From: Desulfobacterales bacterium
Lineage (GTDB): Bacteria; Desulfobacterota; Desulfobacteria; Desulfobacterales; Desulfobacteraceae
Direction: 5' to 3'
Assembly (NCBI GenBank): GCA_022361095.1
Contig: JAKSBO010000032.1
Location: 1-20,086 of the forward strand
DNA: 20,086 nucleotides
Of the stretch, positions 1 through 7,973 are shown piece by piece. Below the pieces are notes generated by a model. It saw only the letters and a program-made list of their open reading frames with translations, was not told where the DNA came from and made no database searches. The position numbers and the translations under genes were made by a program. Each line of letters begins with the position of its first letter. Within the stretch, counting starts at the first letter, position 1.

Positions 1-90
1 CTTTCATATAACGATAATATCATCCCCAAAGTTGCCTATTGGCCGTTTGTGCTCAGTTGTTTGATTGTGATTACCCTGGTGGTTATGTAA
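1..90 (+). CDS. C-terminal end of a membrane protein (partial gene)
   Basis: The window opens inside a reading frame of 29 codons that ends at TAA 88-90. The last ~19 residues (AYWPFVLSCLIVITLVVM) are strongly hydrophobic and look like a terminal transmembrane helix, as at the end of permeases and other polytopic transporters. The family cannot be told from so short a piece. It is followed after 44 bases by the small DUF1904-like gene. Nothing links it to the injection system further on. Confidence 0.5.
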   Translation, partial: LSYNDNIIPKVAYWPFVLSCLIVITLVVM

Positions 91-134
91 AAGATATGAC
101 CCATAAAAATTAATACATTAAGGACTTTTTTACG

Positions 135-521
135 ATGCCCTTTATCAAAATTTCAGCGTTACAAGAAGTGCCGAACAAAGACACACTCATGCAAAATGTC
201 GAACAGGCCCTCTATGACCGTCAACTTAGGGATGCGCCCCTGATGCCCGAAAATATGGCCACCTGTTTGTGGCAGACACTGGACAGTATCGTTCATAAAG
301 GAGAGATAAATCATGTTTTTGAAAAAGAGAAGGCAGAGGTGCCGGTCTTTGTGGACCTTTATGTGAACAGGGTTTTTAGTCATGAGGGTATCTGCCTGAT
401 CATGGAAACCATCGCAGATGCGCTCAGCGCTACGGGTGAAATCAATAAAAAGAATATTTTTATTCATGTGCATGAGGGTAATCCCGGATTTATTTATATT
501 AATGGGGCTGTCAGTTATTAG
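135..521 (+). CDS. Tautomerase-fold protein, DUF1904-like
   Basis: This 128-residue cytoplasmic protein begins Met-Pro-Phe-Ile-Lys-Ile, so Met removal would expose an N-terminal proline, the general base of the 4-oxalocrotonate tautomerase/MIF superfamily. The second half (VPVFVDLYVNRVFSHE, then a helix, then a C-terminal YINGAVSY) matches the pattern I recall for DUF1904: a PFVEV-type strand, a helix and a closing YYINGxS. At ~128 residues it is slightly longer than the usual ~100-110 of that group. The ATG follows AAGGA at 120-124, with 10 bases between. Function is unknown; tautomerase activity is only an inference from Pro2. It precedes the cargo genes but has no evident role in the eCIS and may be chromosomal background. 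Confidence 0.6.
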   Translation: MPFIKISALQEVPNKDTLMQNVEQALYDRQLRDAPLMPENMATCLWQTLDSIVHKGEINHVFEKEKAEVPVFVDLYVNRVFSHEGICLIMETIADALSATGEINKKNIFIHVHEGNPGFIYINGAVSY

Positions 522-553
522 CGGGCAGCCATTAGCTGAAAGCTGCAACCTGA
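519..553 (+). repeat. Degenerate copy of the AGCTGAAAGCTG intergenic repeat
   Basis: This copy starts on the stop codon of the DUF1904-like gene. TAGCGGGCAGCC, then TTAGCTGAAAGCTG and ACCTGA, parallels the better-preserved hairpin at 8791-8845 in the same order, but it lacks the closing right arm. It appears to be a worn or truncated member of the same repeat family. Confidence 0.45.
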
Positions 554-554
554 T

Positions 555-617
555 TGTTATAGGCAACAGTAGACAGCCCAAAACATCGAATAAAGCCAAT
601 TAAAACAAATTTGAGAT
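555..617 (+). promoter_or_regulatory. Cargo upstream element, copy 1
   Basis: This leader of the first cargo gene shares three blocks, in the same order, with the leader of the second cargo gene: TGTTATAGGCAA (555-566), AATTAAAAC (598-606) and TTGAGAT directly before the ATG. The right arm of the hairpin seen in copy 2 is here only GCCCAAAACA (578-587), 8 of 10 matches. No good Shine-Dalgarno sequence precedes the ATG. The conserved TTGAGAT may be part of the translation start, or simply reflect common descent of the two cassettes. Confidence 0.5.
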
Positions 618-2003
618 ATGTATAAACAAGTAGAAAAGTCGAAAGAAAATAAGAGTAGGATGGTTGCTAATTCTGTAACTCAGAAAAAAAGAAATGGGAA
701 GCAAAGCTTTGGGTTTGTGGATAATCGACCTGAAGGTGTTGTACTAAGAGGGGTCAATGGTTCAGTACCTATGCAGCGAAAGGATCTCTCTATACAGTTT
801 GCTTCGGAATACGATGGGATACTGCCGGCACATGACACGTATCAAGATTCATACAAATTCGGGCCGACCGAGGAGGGAAGGTCCAAAAAGTTCACGTATC
901 ATCACATAATACCGGAGAATAAACTTAAGCTGGTTGCCACTGAATTGAAGGGCATTAAAAGTTACTTTTCGGACCTGGATGAAACGGAGGATAACAAGAA
1001 ATTGCGAGGCAAAGGAACAGAACTTGATAATAAGGTGAATGGTCTTGTTTCCGGTGCGAAGTCGGTTTGGTTGAACACCAGAATCACGAATGTCACCTTT
1101 CAGATCAACAGTAGGTACAGCATCTACAGTATCGCCGTTACCGAGTCTGAGGTTGGTGACATACTTCGGAACAATAATGAAACCCTTGATGTTCTATTCC
1201 CGCTTTTCCGCGATTTGATAAAGGCAAAGGCACAACGGGCCTACGATAAAGCAAAAGGGGCCATTAAAGGGTGTGTGAAAAATGCACTCAAGGAGGATCG
1301 GTTCTACGGCTTTGTAAACACTTCCAATAAGGATGGTATCGAAGAGGTGCTGACTAGCCGATTGGACGGAAATTTTTTCAATTTTAATACGGTTATGACG
1401 AACATAATGGATGCCCTTAAAGAATTAAGAAAATCTCAAAAATATGGTTTTCTAAACAAAAGAGAGGTAATGGACAGTTTTACTTCCGCAATAACGCCCT
1501 ATGACTGGGACTACTACTATGCTCCCGCGTTACATCAAGACGCCACTACTTCTGATGACCATTTAAAGAAAATCATCCAGCAAAATGGGCTGCCTCATGC
1601 AGAACAGAACCATCTGAAACATGCTGTTCAATGGAATCCTGGCAATATTCACCGTGGACCTTCGTCTACCTATAGGTTGAACCCTGACTCTGATGATTTT
1701 GATGATCTATCTGATGATGGCGGGGAAAAATTCGAAAAGGCAGCGGTCAATTTGCTGAAAACAGGTCATTTTAAAAAACTTGAAACATTGAGTGGAGACA
1801 TTGATACATTCCTACTGACAAAAGTAGCCAATACGGCCCCGGATAATACCAAAGTCGAGCTCGCCTGCAAAATAGTCGATCAGATGAAAGAAATTCAGGC
1901 TCTTGGGGCTACTCAATTTCGAGAAGAGCAGTGGGAGAAGAAGGGTGTAGACAAAATGCGACTGAAAAAGGTACAGGAGAAGATCTCTGCCGCATACGAT
2001 TAA
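618..2003 (+). CDS. Putative eCIS cargo with DNRP leader and HNH-like C-terminal region
   Basis: This 461-residue protein has no signal peptide or membrane helix. Residues 1-45 are polar and basic (NSVTQKKRNG at 18-27, VDNRPEGVV at 34-42) and match the N-terminus of the next gene product. VDNRP followed by (A)QRK-like residues is a motif I associate with the start of proteins from DUF4157/eCIS neighbourhoods. After it come YHHIIPENKL (94-103) and, ~240 residues later, NHLKHAVQWNPGNIHRGP (331-348) with an acidic LNPDSDDFDDLSDD tail. HHIIP plus a WNPxN...GP...DD block recalls HNH/AHH-type nuclease toxins, with the long insert between. The nuclease call is inference; the modular leader-plus-effector design is visible. 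The gene is AT-rich compared with the eCIS block. The ATG at 618 is supported because similarity with the next gene begins at its first residue. Confidence 0.7.
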   Translation: MYKQVEKSKENKSRMVANSVTQKKRNGKQSFGFVDNRPEGVVLRGVNGSVPMQRKDLSIQFASEYDGILPAHDTYQDSYKFGPTEEGRSKKFTYHHIIPENKLKLVATELKGIKSYFSDLDETEDNKKLRGKGTELDNKVNGLVSGAKSVWLNTRITNVTFQINSRYSIYSIAVTESEVGDILRNNNETLDVLFPLFRDLIKAKAQRAYDKAKGAIKGCVKNALKEDRFYGFVNTSNKDGIEEVLTSRLDGNFFNFNTVMTNIMDALKELRKSQKYGFLNKREVMDSFTSAITPYDWDYYYAPALHQDATTSDDHLKKIIQQNGLPHAEQNHLKHAVQWNPGNIHRGPSSTYRLNPDSDDFDDLSDDGGEKFEKAAVNLLKTGHFKKLETLSGDIDTFLLTKVANTAPDNTKVELACKIVDQMKEIQALGATQFREEQWEKKGVDKMRLKKVQEKISAAYD

Positions 2004-2050
2004 GGTGTAAATGGGGTCGGGCCGTATTAACCTATTGAAACAAAATAAAA

Positions 2051-2109
2051 TGTTATAGGCAATAGGGAAAAGCCTATAACAATCACATAAAATTAAAACG
2101 GGTTGAGAT
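2051..2109 (+). promoter_or_regulatory. Cargo upstream element, copy 2, with perfect 10-bp hairpin
   Basis: TGTTATAGGC (2051-2060) and GCCTATAACA (2072-2081) are perfect inverted repeats around an 11-base A/G-rich loop. AATTAAAAC (2091-2099) and TTGAGAT before the ATG at 2110 follow. The same blocks occur in order before the first cargo gene. There is no T-run after the stem on the + strand, so it is not a clean intrinsic terminator for the first cargo. It could be a protein-binding site, an mRNA leader structure, or part of a recombination or cassette boundary. Confidence 0.55.
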
Positions 2110-3369
2110 ATGTATAGGCAAGACGAGAAATCTAAAAAGAACACCCCCATCGCCAACTTGCGGAAAAGTAGGGCGGTTGTTAATTCTGTTTCTCAAAAGC
2201 GGAATGGCGATAAGTCTGCATTTCAGTTTGTAGACAATCGGCCAGAGGTAGTTGCACAGCGAAAACTGCAAGATATGGCTATAGATAGTCCACAAGTAAA
2301 ATATGCTGCTCAATTGAAGGCAATTACACCTGTACAAATGATAGCAAGGGGAGGTGTTATTCAAAGAGAATTAGCCCAAGGTAGCTATCTTACCAGTGCG
2401 GCTGCCAATTTTAGAAGGCAAAGCTGGCCTTACAGGGTAATTAGAACCTTACCTCAGTGGACAACGGTACAAGTAATAGATAAAGGCGACCGGGATGATA
2501 ATTTTTCCCTTGGGGGTATTTTTGGCACTAAGCATTCCCATTCCTGGGTAAGATTGCTTGATGGAACAGAGGGGTGGATTAAAGATACTAATCTAGAATC
2601 ACTGGACGCAAAATCGGACGCGACCTACGACCGCTTTAAGGGAGGAAGAACTGGAGCAGAATTAGGCATTAGTTCTACTCCTGCCTTTCAAGCAGGAGAC
2701 TATCGCAGGACCTTAGCTTGTTATAATTTTGCCGTTGGATCCTTCGATCCAAATAGTGATGAAAGACAGCTTCAGGCCTCCATACCAGAATATGTTTCAC
2801 TTCGATATGGGATAAAAACAGGAATAGTTGTTAACCAAGCTACAGCCAGAGAAGATATGACTAGTGGGTCGATTAGTGGATCCAGAGCCGCAGCCATCGA
2901 TCAACTTATGCAAAACGCTGGAATGAATATAGTTCCAGGAAATCAAAACCCCGATTGGTTTGAAGGAGGTGGACGTGCTTTAAGGGTTGCCTTAAAGCAA
3001 CCACTCCAAGAGTATATTCTCAGAGAAAGTGGATTTGAGGTAAACCCCGCAGGAAGATGGGCGGTCGGATTTCGGGGCTCCCCAACTGAGTTAGGGAGCG
3101 ATCACGCTTGGTTAAAATTAATTGATCCACTTCATCCGAATCGATACATAACTTTTGATACCTTTCCTGCTAGTCCTAGAGTTCAAGCCAATCGAAAACG
3201 ACACGCAGATCCTTATCTGCCGCGGGCTGGAGAAGCAGATTTTCAAATCAATGTTACCGGTCCTACCGCTCCCCAATGGGCCATTCTGGGCATGATCCCC
3301 AGTGTTGCAGGAATTGCAATTGAAACGGATAATGATGACCGAACAAACCTACACCCCCACGGCTACTAA
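2110..3369 (+). CDS. Putative eCIS cargo with DNRP leader, SH3-like module and candidate cysteine hydrolase domain
   Basis: This 419-residue protein has no signal peptide. Residues 1-75 form the leader: MYRQDEKSKK, NSVSQKRNG (25-33), VDNRPEVVAQRKLQDMA (41-57) and SPQVKYAAQLKAI (60-72). This is the fuller form of the motif common at the start of DUF4157-associated proteins. Residues ~88-165 look like a bacterial SH3 domain (SYLTSAAANFR, VIRTLPQWTTVQVIDKG, HSWVRLLDGTEGWIKDTNLE). The rest contains CYNFAVG (Cys204), DHAWLKLIDP (His332) and YITFDTF (Asp350). That order and spacing suit a papain/NlpC-like Cys-His-Asp triad, but this is only a pattern-level inference. It lies 106 bases after the first cargo, with a related upstream region, and is AT-rich. 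Whether it acts on cell-wall peptide, protein or another substrate cannot be told. Confidence 0.65.
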   Translation: MYRQDEKSKKNTPIANLRKSRAVVNSVSQKRNGDKSAFQFVDNRPEVVAQRKLQDMAIDSPQVKYAAQLKAITPVQMIARGGVIQRELAQGSYLTSAAANFRRQSWPYRVIRTLPQWTTVQVIDKGDRDDNFSLGGIFGTKHSHSWVRLLDGTEGWIKDTNLESLDAKSDATYDRFKGGRTGAELGISSTPAFQAGDYRRTLACYNFAVGSFDPNSDERQLQASIPEYVSLRYGIKTGIVVNQATAREDMTSGSISGSRAAAIDQLMQNAGMNIVPGNQNPDWFEGGGRALRVALKQPLQEYILRESGFEVNPAGRWAVGFRGSPTELGSDHAWLKLIDPLHPNRYITFDTFPASPRVQANRKRHADPYLPRAGEADFQINVTGPTAPQWAILGMIPSVAGIAIETDNDDRTNLHPHGY

Positions 3370-3818
3370 GTGTCTGCTTCACTTATGGGGTGTGTAAATA
3401 AGATGTTGTTCAAGGATAAGAAAAGTCCATAACAAAACTTAATAACGGCCATGGCCGACCTGGTCTTTCACCGAGGTTGAGCCATAACAAATCATTAAAG
3501 AAACTAAAAGGTTAGTTCAGTTCTTTCATATAAATCATTAAAATGTTTTTTAGCCAATTGCTCGCCCCCTCTAAAATCGTCAAGCCGAATCAGGGGAAAG
3601 GCAAGGTCTGATGATTTTCAAGGCCCACCTATCCTGTGACGGGTCTGATTTATCCGAACAACGATAGTGGCGGGACTCATCTCCTTTCGTGTCGTTTCAG
3701 GGAGATCAACATCGAAAAGAGCTGTTACGAAAACCCAAAAAAACCTCCCAAGACCATTAAACCAAAAGAGTTAGCTGTCTACTGACAGCTTAACACCAAT
3801 AAAAGGAGATCTCTAACA
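3370..3818 (+). other. Intergenic region between the cargo genes and the eCIS operon
   Basis: About 450 bases without a convincing gene. It contains a weak third echo of the cargo leader (TGTT at 3404, then AGAAAAGTCCATAACA ending at 3434), a 12-bp palindrome CGGCCATGGCCG (3446-3457), a second CCATAACAAA block near 3483, and an open stretch at 3615-3785 that may be a gene remnant. Base composition shifts here from AT-rich cargo to GC-rich eCIS genes. A promoter for the eCIS operon is expected in this region, but I cannot place -35 and -10 boxes with confidence. AAAAGGAG (3801-3808) is a strong ribosome binding site for the gp25-like gene. Confidence 0.6.
3615..3785 (+). pseudogene. Start-less 56-codon open stretch, possible gene remnant
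   Basis: Open between two consecutive TGA codons (3609-3614) and TGA 3783-3785, ending 33 bases before the gp25-like start. The translation looks protein-like, with pieces such as TGLIYPNNDSGGTHLL and a basic tail KKPPKTIKPKELAVY. It has no ATG, only an internal GTG. I do not recognise it. It could be the decayed 3' end of a gene once upstream in the operon (for instance a spike or PAAR-type gene, which is missing here), or chance openness. Confidence 0.2.
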
Positions 3819-4229
3819 GTGCCTGAAGACCGTAATTTCCTGGGCCGGGGCTGGGGGTTCCCCCCGCGGTTCAACCGGGGGGGGCAGTCCGTTTCCATGG
3901 TGGCCGGGGATGAGGATATCAAGCAGAGCCTTAAGCTTTTGTTGCTGACCGCCCCCGGGGAGCGGGTGATGCATCCTGAGTTTGGCTGCGGGATACGCTC
4001 CATGGTCTTTGATACCGTGGACACGGCAACCATTACGATGATTCAGGATCTCATTCAGCGCGCCGTGCTTTTTTTCGAACCCAGGGTGGTATTGGAACGG
4101 GTGGATGTGGATACCCGTCGGCAATACGATGGCCGGCTGGATATTTTCCTTGAGTACAGGGTCAAAACCACCAACAGCCGCCACAATATGGTTTTTCCTT
4201 TTTATTTTTTCGAGGCAACGGATGGATAG
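3819..4229 (+). CDS. eCIS baseplate wedge protein, gp25-like (Afp9 type)
   Basis: This 136-residue cytoplasmic structural protein is equivalent to T4 gp25 and T6SS TssE, and joins the baseplate wedge to the first sheath ring. It shows the classical family features: GWGFPPRF near the N-terminus (11-18), then SLKLLLLTAPGERVMHPEFG (37-56). The TxPGER...PEFG core is the hallmark of the GPW/gp25 family. A C-terminal strand region ending VFPFYFFEA follows. Length is normal for the family. Translation starts at GTG 3819 behind the strong AAAAGGAG at 3801-3808. It is the first gene of the GC-rich eCIS block and overlaps the next gene by eight bases, which points to translational coupling. Confidence 0.92.
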   Translation: MPEDRNFLGRGWGFPPRFNRGGQSVSMVAGDEDIKQSLKLLLLTAPGERVMHPEFGCGIRSMVFDTVDTATITMIQDLIQRAVLFFEPRVVLERVDVDTRRQYDGRLDIFLEYRVKTTNSRHNMVFPFYFFEATDG

Positions 4230-7200
4230 TGATCCCGGGGATATCAGGCGCAGGATTTTTACCAAGGGGGGGACGGACCGTACGACCCGCAGGTCGCACC
4301 TGCTGGGAAAGGATAGTGTCAGCCCCTTTTGCTCGGGCACCAGGGAGCGTATAACGCTTGGGGCGGTCCAGGCAAATATGTTGGCCTGGTATGACCGGGA
4401 TAATCGAACGGCCGGGAGCTGGGCGCCTTTTTTTTCGGAAGATGAGACCCTGGTCCTGGGAAGAATTGCAGGCCTGGACATTGACGGGATCAAGGCCCGA
4501 TTTCTGAAAGAAGAAGATACCAGGCCCCGGCTTTGCTGGGATCTTGTGAAAATTATGAATGACTGGCTGACCCTGTTTTCAGCCATGGATACGGATTCGG
4601 CTCAACGGATGAGCGCCCGGATACGTACGGTGATCCGGGACCGGGCCTCCCTGGCTCTGCTGCCTCAGCCGGCAGGGGAAGGGGTTGATCCGGATCTCCT
4701 TGATCCGGTTTGGCAGGTCAACACCCAGTCGTTTGGTTCGGTCCAAGGAGGTCTTGAACATTTTTTTTACGGCCTGGTTAACGGGTTGACCCAAATCAAA
4801 GCCGCGGCCGAAACACTGTTTATCCCCTCCATGGAAGGGGGGCGCCACGATCCTTCGGCCGGGCTGTTTATCAGTTTTCTTTCTCTCATGGACCTGGTCC
4901 GTGACCGGGCCGACCGGTTCATGGAACGTTACCTGGATTTTTACCTCTACAACGTACTCAGGACAGTGCCGGATCCGGGCCGTCCGGACAGGGCCATTCT
5001 TTTATTCCAGGCCTCGGGCCAGGGGCAAGAGGCGAAGGTTGAAGCGGGGTGTCCCTTTATCCGGGGTGACGGAAGTACCATTCAGGAGCAGGAGTACCGG
5101 GCCGACCATGATTTGAGCATTACTGATGCACAGGTCGAAGCCCTGTCCACCCTCTATTTTGACATGAACCCCTATATCTCGCCGGAAAAGGAGATGGGGT
5201 TCGTCACCGGGGTTTATCTGAACACCATTGACCCGGAAACGGATACCGGCGGGCAGACAGACGGAATTCCCCTGTTCGGCAGCCGGGCACCCTTGAAAAA
5301 CGGGACGGCCGGTACCTGGTCACCGGCCCGGATGGGGCTGGCCCTGTCCAGCCCGGTGCTGCGGATGAGTCAGGGAGAGCGCCGGGTCCGGGTGGACATT
5401 GATTACCAGACCGGACTTGGGGTGACCCGTATGCTGGAAAAGCGGCTGGCGATCAAGACCCCGGCCCTTGGGGAAGATAACCTGGATTTAAGGGATCTCT
5501 TTTTCAAGGTTTTTGATAAGGCGCTGATACTTTCCCTTACAGGGCCTAACGGATGGATTCCCATCGGGGATTACCGGCCCATTCATGCCGTTGCCGCCCC
5601 TGAAACGGCACCTGGCCGTCTTTCTCTGTTCTTTCATTTGGGCCCGGATGCGGATCCTGTCGTTCCCTGGCGCCAAGAGATCCACGGCGGGGATTACGCC
5701 CCGGGCGAACCCGTGCTCAGGTTCATGCTGAACCCGGACGCCCATGCCTTTCTCTTCTCTTTTTTTTCCGCCCTGAGACTTAAGCGGGTGCAGATCACGG
5801 CAGAGGTCAAAGGTTACAGAGACCTTGTTTTATATAATGACGGGGGGCGGCTTTCCCCTGACATTGCCTTTGCCCCGTTCGGCCCCTTTCCCGAACCCGG
5901 GGCATCCTTCACCGTGGGTTGCCACGAAACCACCAATAAAAATATCACCCGGCTCGACATCGGTGTTGAGTGGGAACTGCCCGGGCAGACACGGTGCCCG
6001 GCATCTTACTACCAGGGATATGACAAGCCCGGGGATACCCGGTTTGAGACCAGGATTTCCACCTTGACGGACGGGGTGTTCCATCCTGATGATCCGGACC
6101 GGCAGGTGCCGTTCAGTCTATTTACTGATACCGATGGAAATGATGCTGTGATGGAGAGCACCTTGCGTCCGTTCACGCGTTTTCGCCTGGATGGGGATAA
6201 ATTCCGCCTCTTCAAACAGAGAGCAGATCCGGTGTCCAAAGAGGCGTTTGCCCTGGACAGCGGTACCCGGTGCGGTTTTGTCCGGCTGACCCTGGCGGCC
6301 CCAGCCTGGGGCTTTGGGCACAGGGAATACCAAGGGCTTTTGGCCGATGTTTTGACCCGAAACGCCCTGAAGAAAAAAGCCGGCCTGACCGTGGCAGTGC
6401 CCAACCCGCCCTGGACCCCCATGATCCGTAAGATCCGGATGGATTATACGGCAGTGTCCCATTTTACATCCCAGGACCTGAACCCTGTCGGCGGCGGCCG
6501 GGCAGGCAACCGCCTTTTCCACATCCAGCCATTCGGCATTGATTCCCTGGACGCACACACCGACCGGGGTCCTGTCTGTTTTTTGCCCTGGTTTTTCATG
6601 CCGCCCAAGGATGGTGCCGAAACATTTTACGATCCCTCATACGGGAGCCTTTTTATTGGCGTACGCAGCAGCGGAATCCCGGGTGTTCTTACCCTTTTTT
6701 TCGACCTGAACCAGGAGGGCCGTACCCGGATTACGGAGAAACAGTCCCGTATCTTTTGGCATTATCTGCAAGGAGATGACTGGAAGGCTATGTCGTCCAG
6801 GCGTATCCTCTCCGATACCACCCAGGGCTTTTTGACTTCCGGGATTGTTACCTTGGATATCCCCGGCGATATCACCAGGCAAAACAACGTGATGGATCCC
6901 GATCTTTACTGGTTGCGTGTCTCTGCCCAAGGCAACCTGGATACCTTATGCAGCCTGGCCGGTGTTCACCCCCACGGGGCTTATGTGACCCGGTCCGACA
7001 GAGAAGATGCGATCAAAGCAAAGAACGGTGAAGAAACAGGGACCATCATAGAACGGGCAAAGACCGCCCTGCCCGGGGTTTCGCGGATTTCCCAGGCCAC
7101 GGCCTTTTTCGGGGGCAGCCAAAGGGAAACAAATGCCATGACAAAGGATCGGGTCCGGGAACGGCTGCGCCATAAGATGCGGGCCGTCACCCCCTGGGAT

Positions 7201-7929
7201 TACGAGCGGCTGGTACTGAGCGAATTCCCGGAAGTTTTCAAGGTCAAGTGCTTTACCAACCTTTGTTCTCTTGATAAGGAATTGTTTACCCATGATTTCA
7301 ACCGGAACCTTTCCCTGGCCCAAAAACCGGGCCATGTGCTGGTTATTCCGGTTGCAGGGCAAAACAATGCGGTCATGCCGGAAGGCAAGCTTCCCCGGTT
7401 GAGCCGGGTAGTCCTTGAACGCATCCGGATGTTTTTGTCCCGTCATGCCTCCCCCTTTGCCAAAATCAGCGTTGAAAATCCGGTATATGAGCGAATCCGG
7501 GTCCGGTGCCGGGTGGCATTCGCCGGGCGGGAGAATCCGGGCCGGGATATCCGCCGGCTGAACCGGGTTCTGTGGGAGTATCTCTCCCCGTGGCATCCCA
7601 AAGGATACGGGGGCCGGTTCGGCTGGCAGATCCGGTCCGAGGATGTCATGGCCCATATCAGCGGGCAGCCCTATGTGAACGGGTTGACCCGATTTTCCAT
7701 GCTGAAAATGACGGATAAGACCCGTGGCTGGTATGGACTTTTCGACACCAGTGACCCGCTTCACACCGGAGAAGCACCTGAACTGATCCAGCCTTTTTAT
7801 CCCTGGAGCCTTGCCGTACCCGATACCCACCATACCATAGAGACAGTGGAGAGTGCCGTTCCGGAAAAGGGCGAACCGGTAGGTATCGACACCCTTGAAA
7901 TCGGCACCTCATTTATCATTGACCGTTAG
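4222..7929 (+). CDS. eCIS baseplate J/gp6-like wedge protein (Afp11 type)
   Basis: This large (1235 residues) cytoplasmic baseplate wedge protein is placed directly after the gp25-like gene, as in other eCIS loci. The frame is open further upstream, but I chose ATG 4222 because it overlaps the gp25 stop and has GAGG at 4212-4215. The C-terminal quarter is the recognisable part: RERLRHKMRAVTPWDYERLV (about 977-996), then HVLVIPVAG, a helix with RIRMFLSRHASPFAKI, and YERIRVRCRVAF. This matches the end of gp6/baseplate J-like proteins, which carry an RAVTxxDYE-type segment before a β-rich core. The first ~900 residues lack motifs I can name and are probably the long wedge arm. No membrane segments. 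Homology to Afp11 rests on motif and gene order. Confidence 0.85.
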   Translation: MDSDPGDIRRRIFTKGGTDRTTRRSHLLGKDSVSPFCSGTRERITLGAVQANMLAWYDRDNRTAGSWAPFFSEDETLVLGRIAGLDIDGIKARFLKEEDTRPRLCWDLVKIMNDWLTLFSAMDTDSAQRMSARIRTVIRDRASLALLPQPAGEGVDPDLLDPVWQVNTQSFGSVQGGLEHFFYGLVNGLTQIKAAAETLFIPSMEGGRHDPSAGLFISFLSLMDLVRDRADRFMERYLDFYLYNVLRTVPDPGRPDRAILLFQASGQGQEAKVEAGCPFIRGDGSTIQEQEYRADHDLSITDAQVEALSTLYFDMNPYISPEKEMGFVTGVYLNTIDPETDTGGQTDGIPLFGSRAPLKNGTAGTWSPARMGLALSSPVLRMSQGERRVRVDIDYQTGLGVTRMLEKRLAIKTPALGEDNLDLRDLFFKVFDKALILSLTGPNGWIPIGDYRPIHAVAAPETAPGRLSLFFHLGPDADPVVPWRQEIHGGDYAPGEPVLRFMLNPDAHAFLFSFFSALRLKRVQITAEVKGYRDLVLYNDGGRLSPDIAFAPFGPFPEPGASFTVGCHETTNKNITRLDIGVEWELPGQTRCPASYYQGYDKPGDTRFETRISTLTDGVFHPDDPDRQVPFSLFTDTDGNDAVMESTLRPFTRFRLDGDKFRLFKQRADPVSKEAFALDSGTRCGFVRLTLAAPAWGFGHREYQGLLADVLTRNALKKKAGLTVAVPNPPWTPMIRKIRMDYTAVSHFTSQDLNPVGGGRAGNRLFHIQPFGIDSLDAHTDRGPVCFLPWFFMPPKDGAETFYDPSYGSLFIGVRSSGIPGVLTLFFDLNQEGRTRITEKQSRIFWHYLQGDDWKAMSSRRILSDTTQGFLTSGIVTLDIPGDITRQNNVMDPDLYWLRVSAQGNLDTLCSLAGVHPHGAYVTRSDREDAIKAKNGEETGTIIERAKTALPGVSRISQATAFFGGSQRETNAMTKDRVRERLRHKMRAVTPWDYERLVLSEFPEVFKVKCFTNLCSLDKELFTHDFNRNLSLAQKPGHVLVIPVAGQNNAVMPEGKLPRLSRVVLERIRMFLSRHASPFAKISVENPVYERIRVRCRVAFAGRENPGRDIRRLNRVLWEYLSPWHPKGYGGRFGWQIRSEDVMAHISGQPYVNGLTRFSMLKMTDKTRGWYGLFDTSDPLHTGEAPELIQPFYPWSLAVPDTHHTIETVESAVPEKGEPVGIDTLEIGTSFIIDR

Positions 7930-7973
7930 GGCGGACCGGCTGCGGACCGCAAGAAATCCATTGGTGAACGACC

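Noticed and set aside
2051..2081. Possible integron attC site (GTTATAGGC...GCCTATAAC near cargo genes)
   Set aside because: The arms have the opposite order to attC (RYYYAAC outside-left, GTTRRRY outside-right), TA is inserted in the core, and there is no integrase or L-box pattern.
2051..2081. Intrinsic terminator after the first cargo gene
   Set aside because: The stem is AT-rich and followed by AATCACATAAAA rather than a T-run on the + strand.
6946..7833. Long minus-strand open frame (295 codons) opposite the J-like gene
   Set aside because: It is a shadow of a GC-rich coding region: rich in Gly and Pro, with no motif, and the + strand frame is clearly the conserved one.
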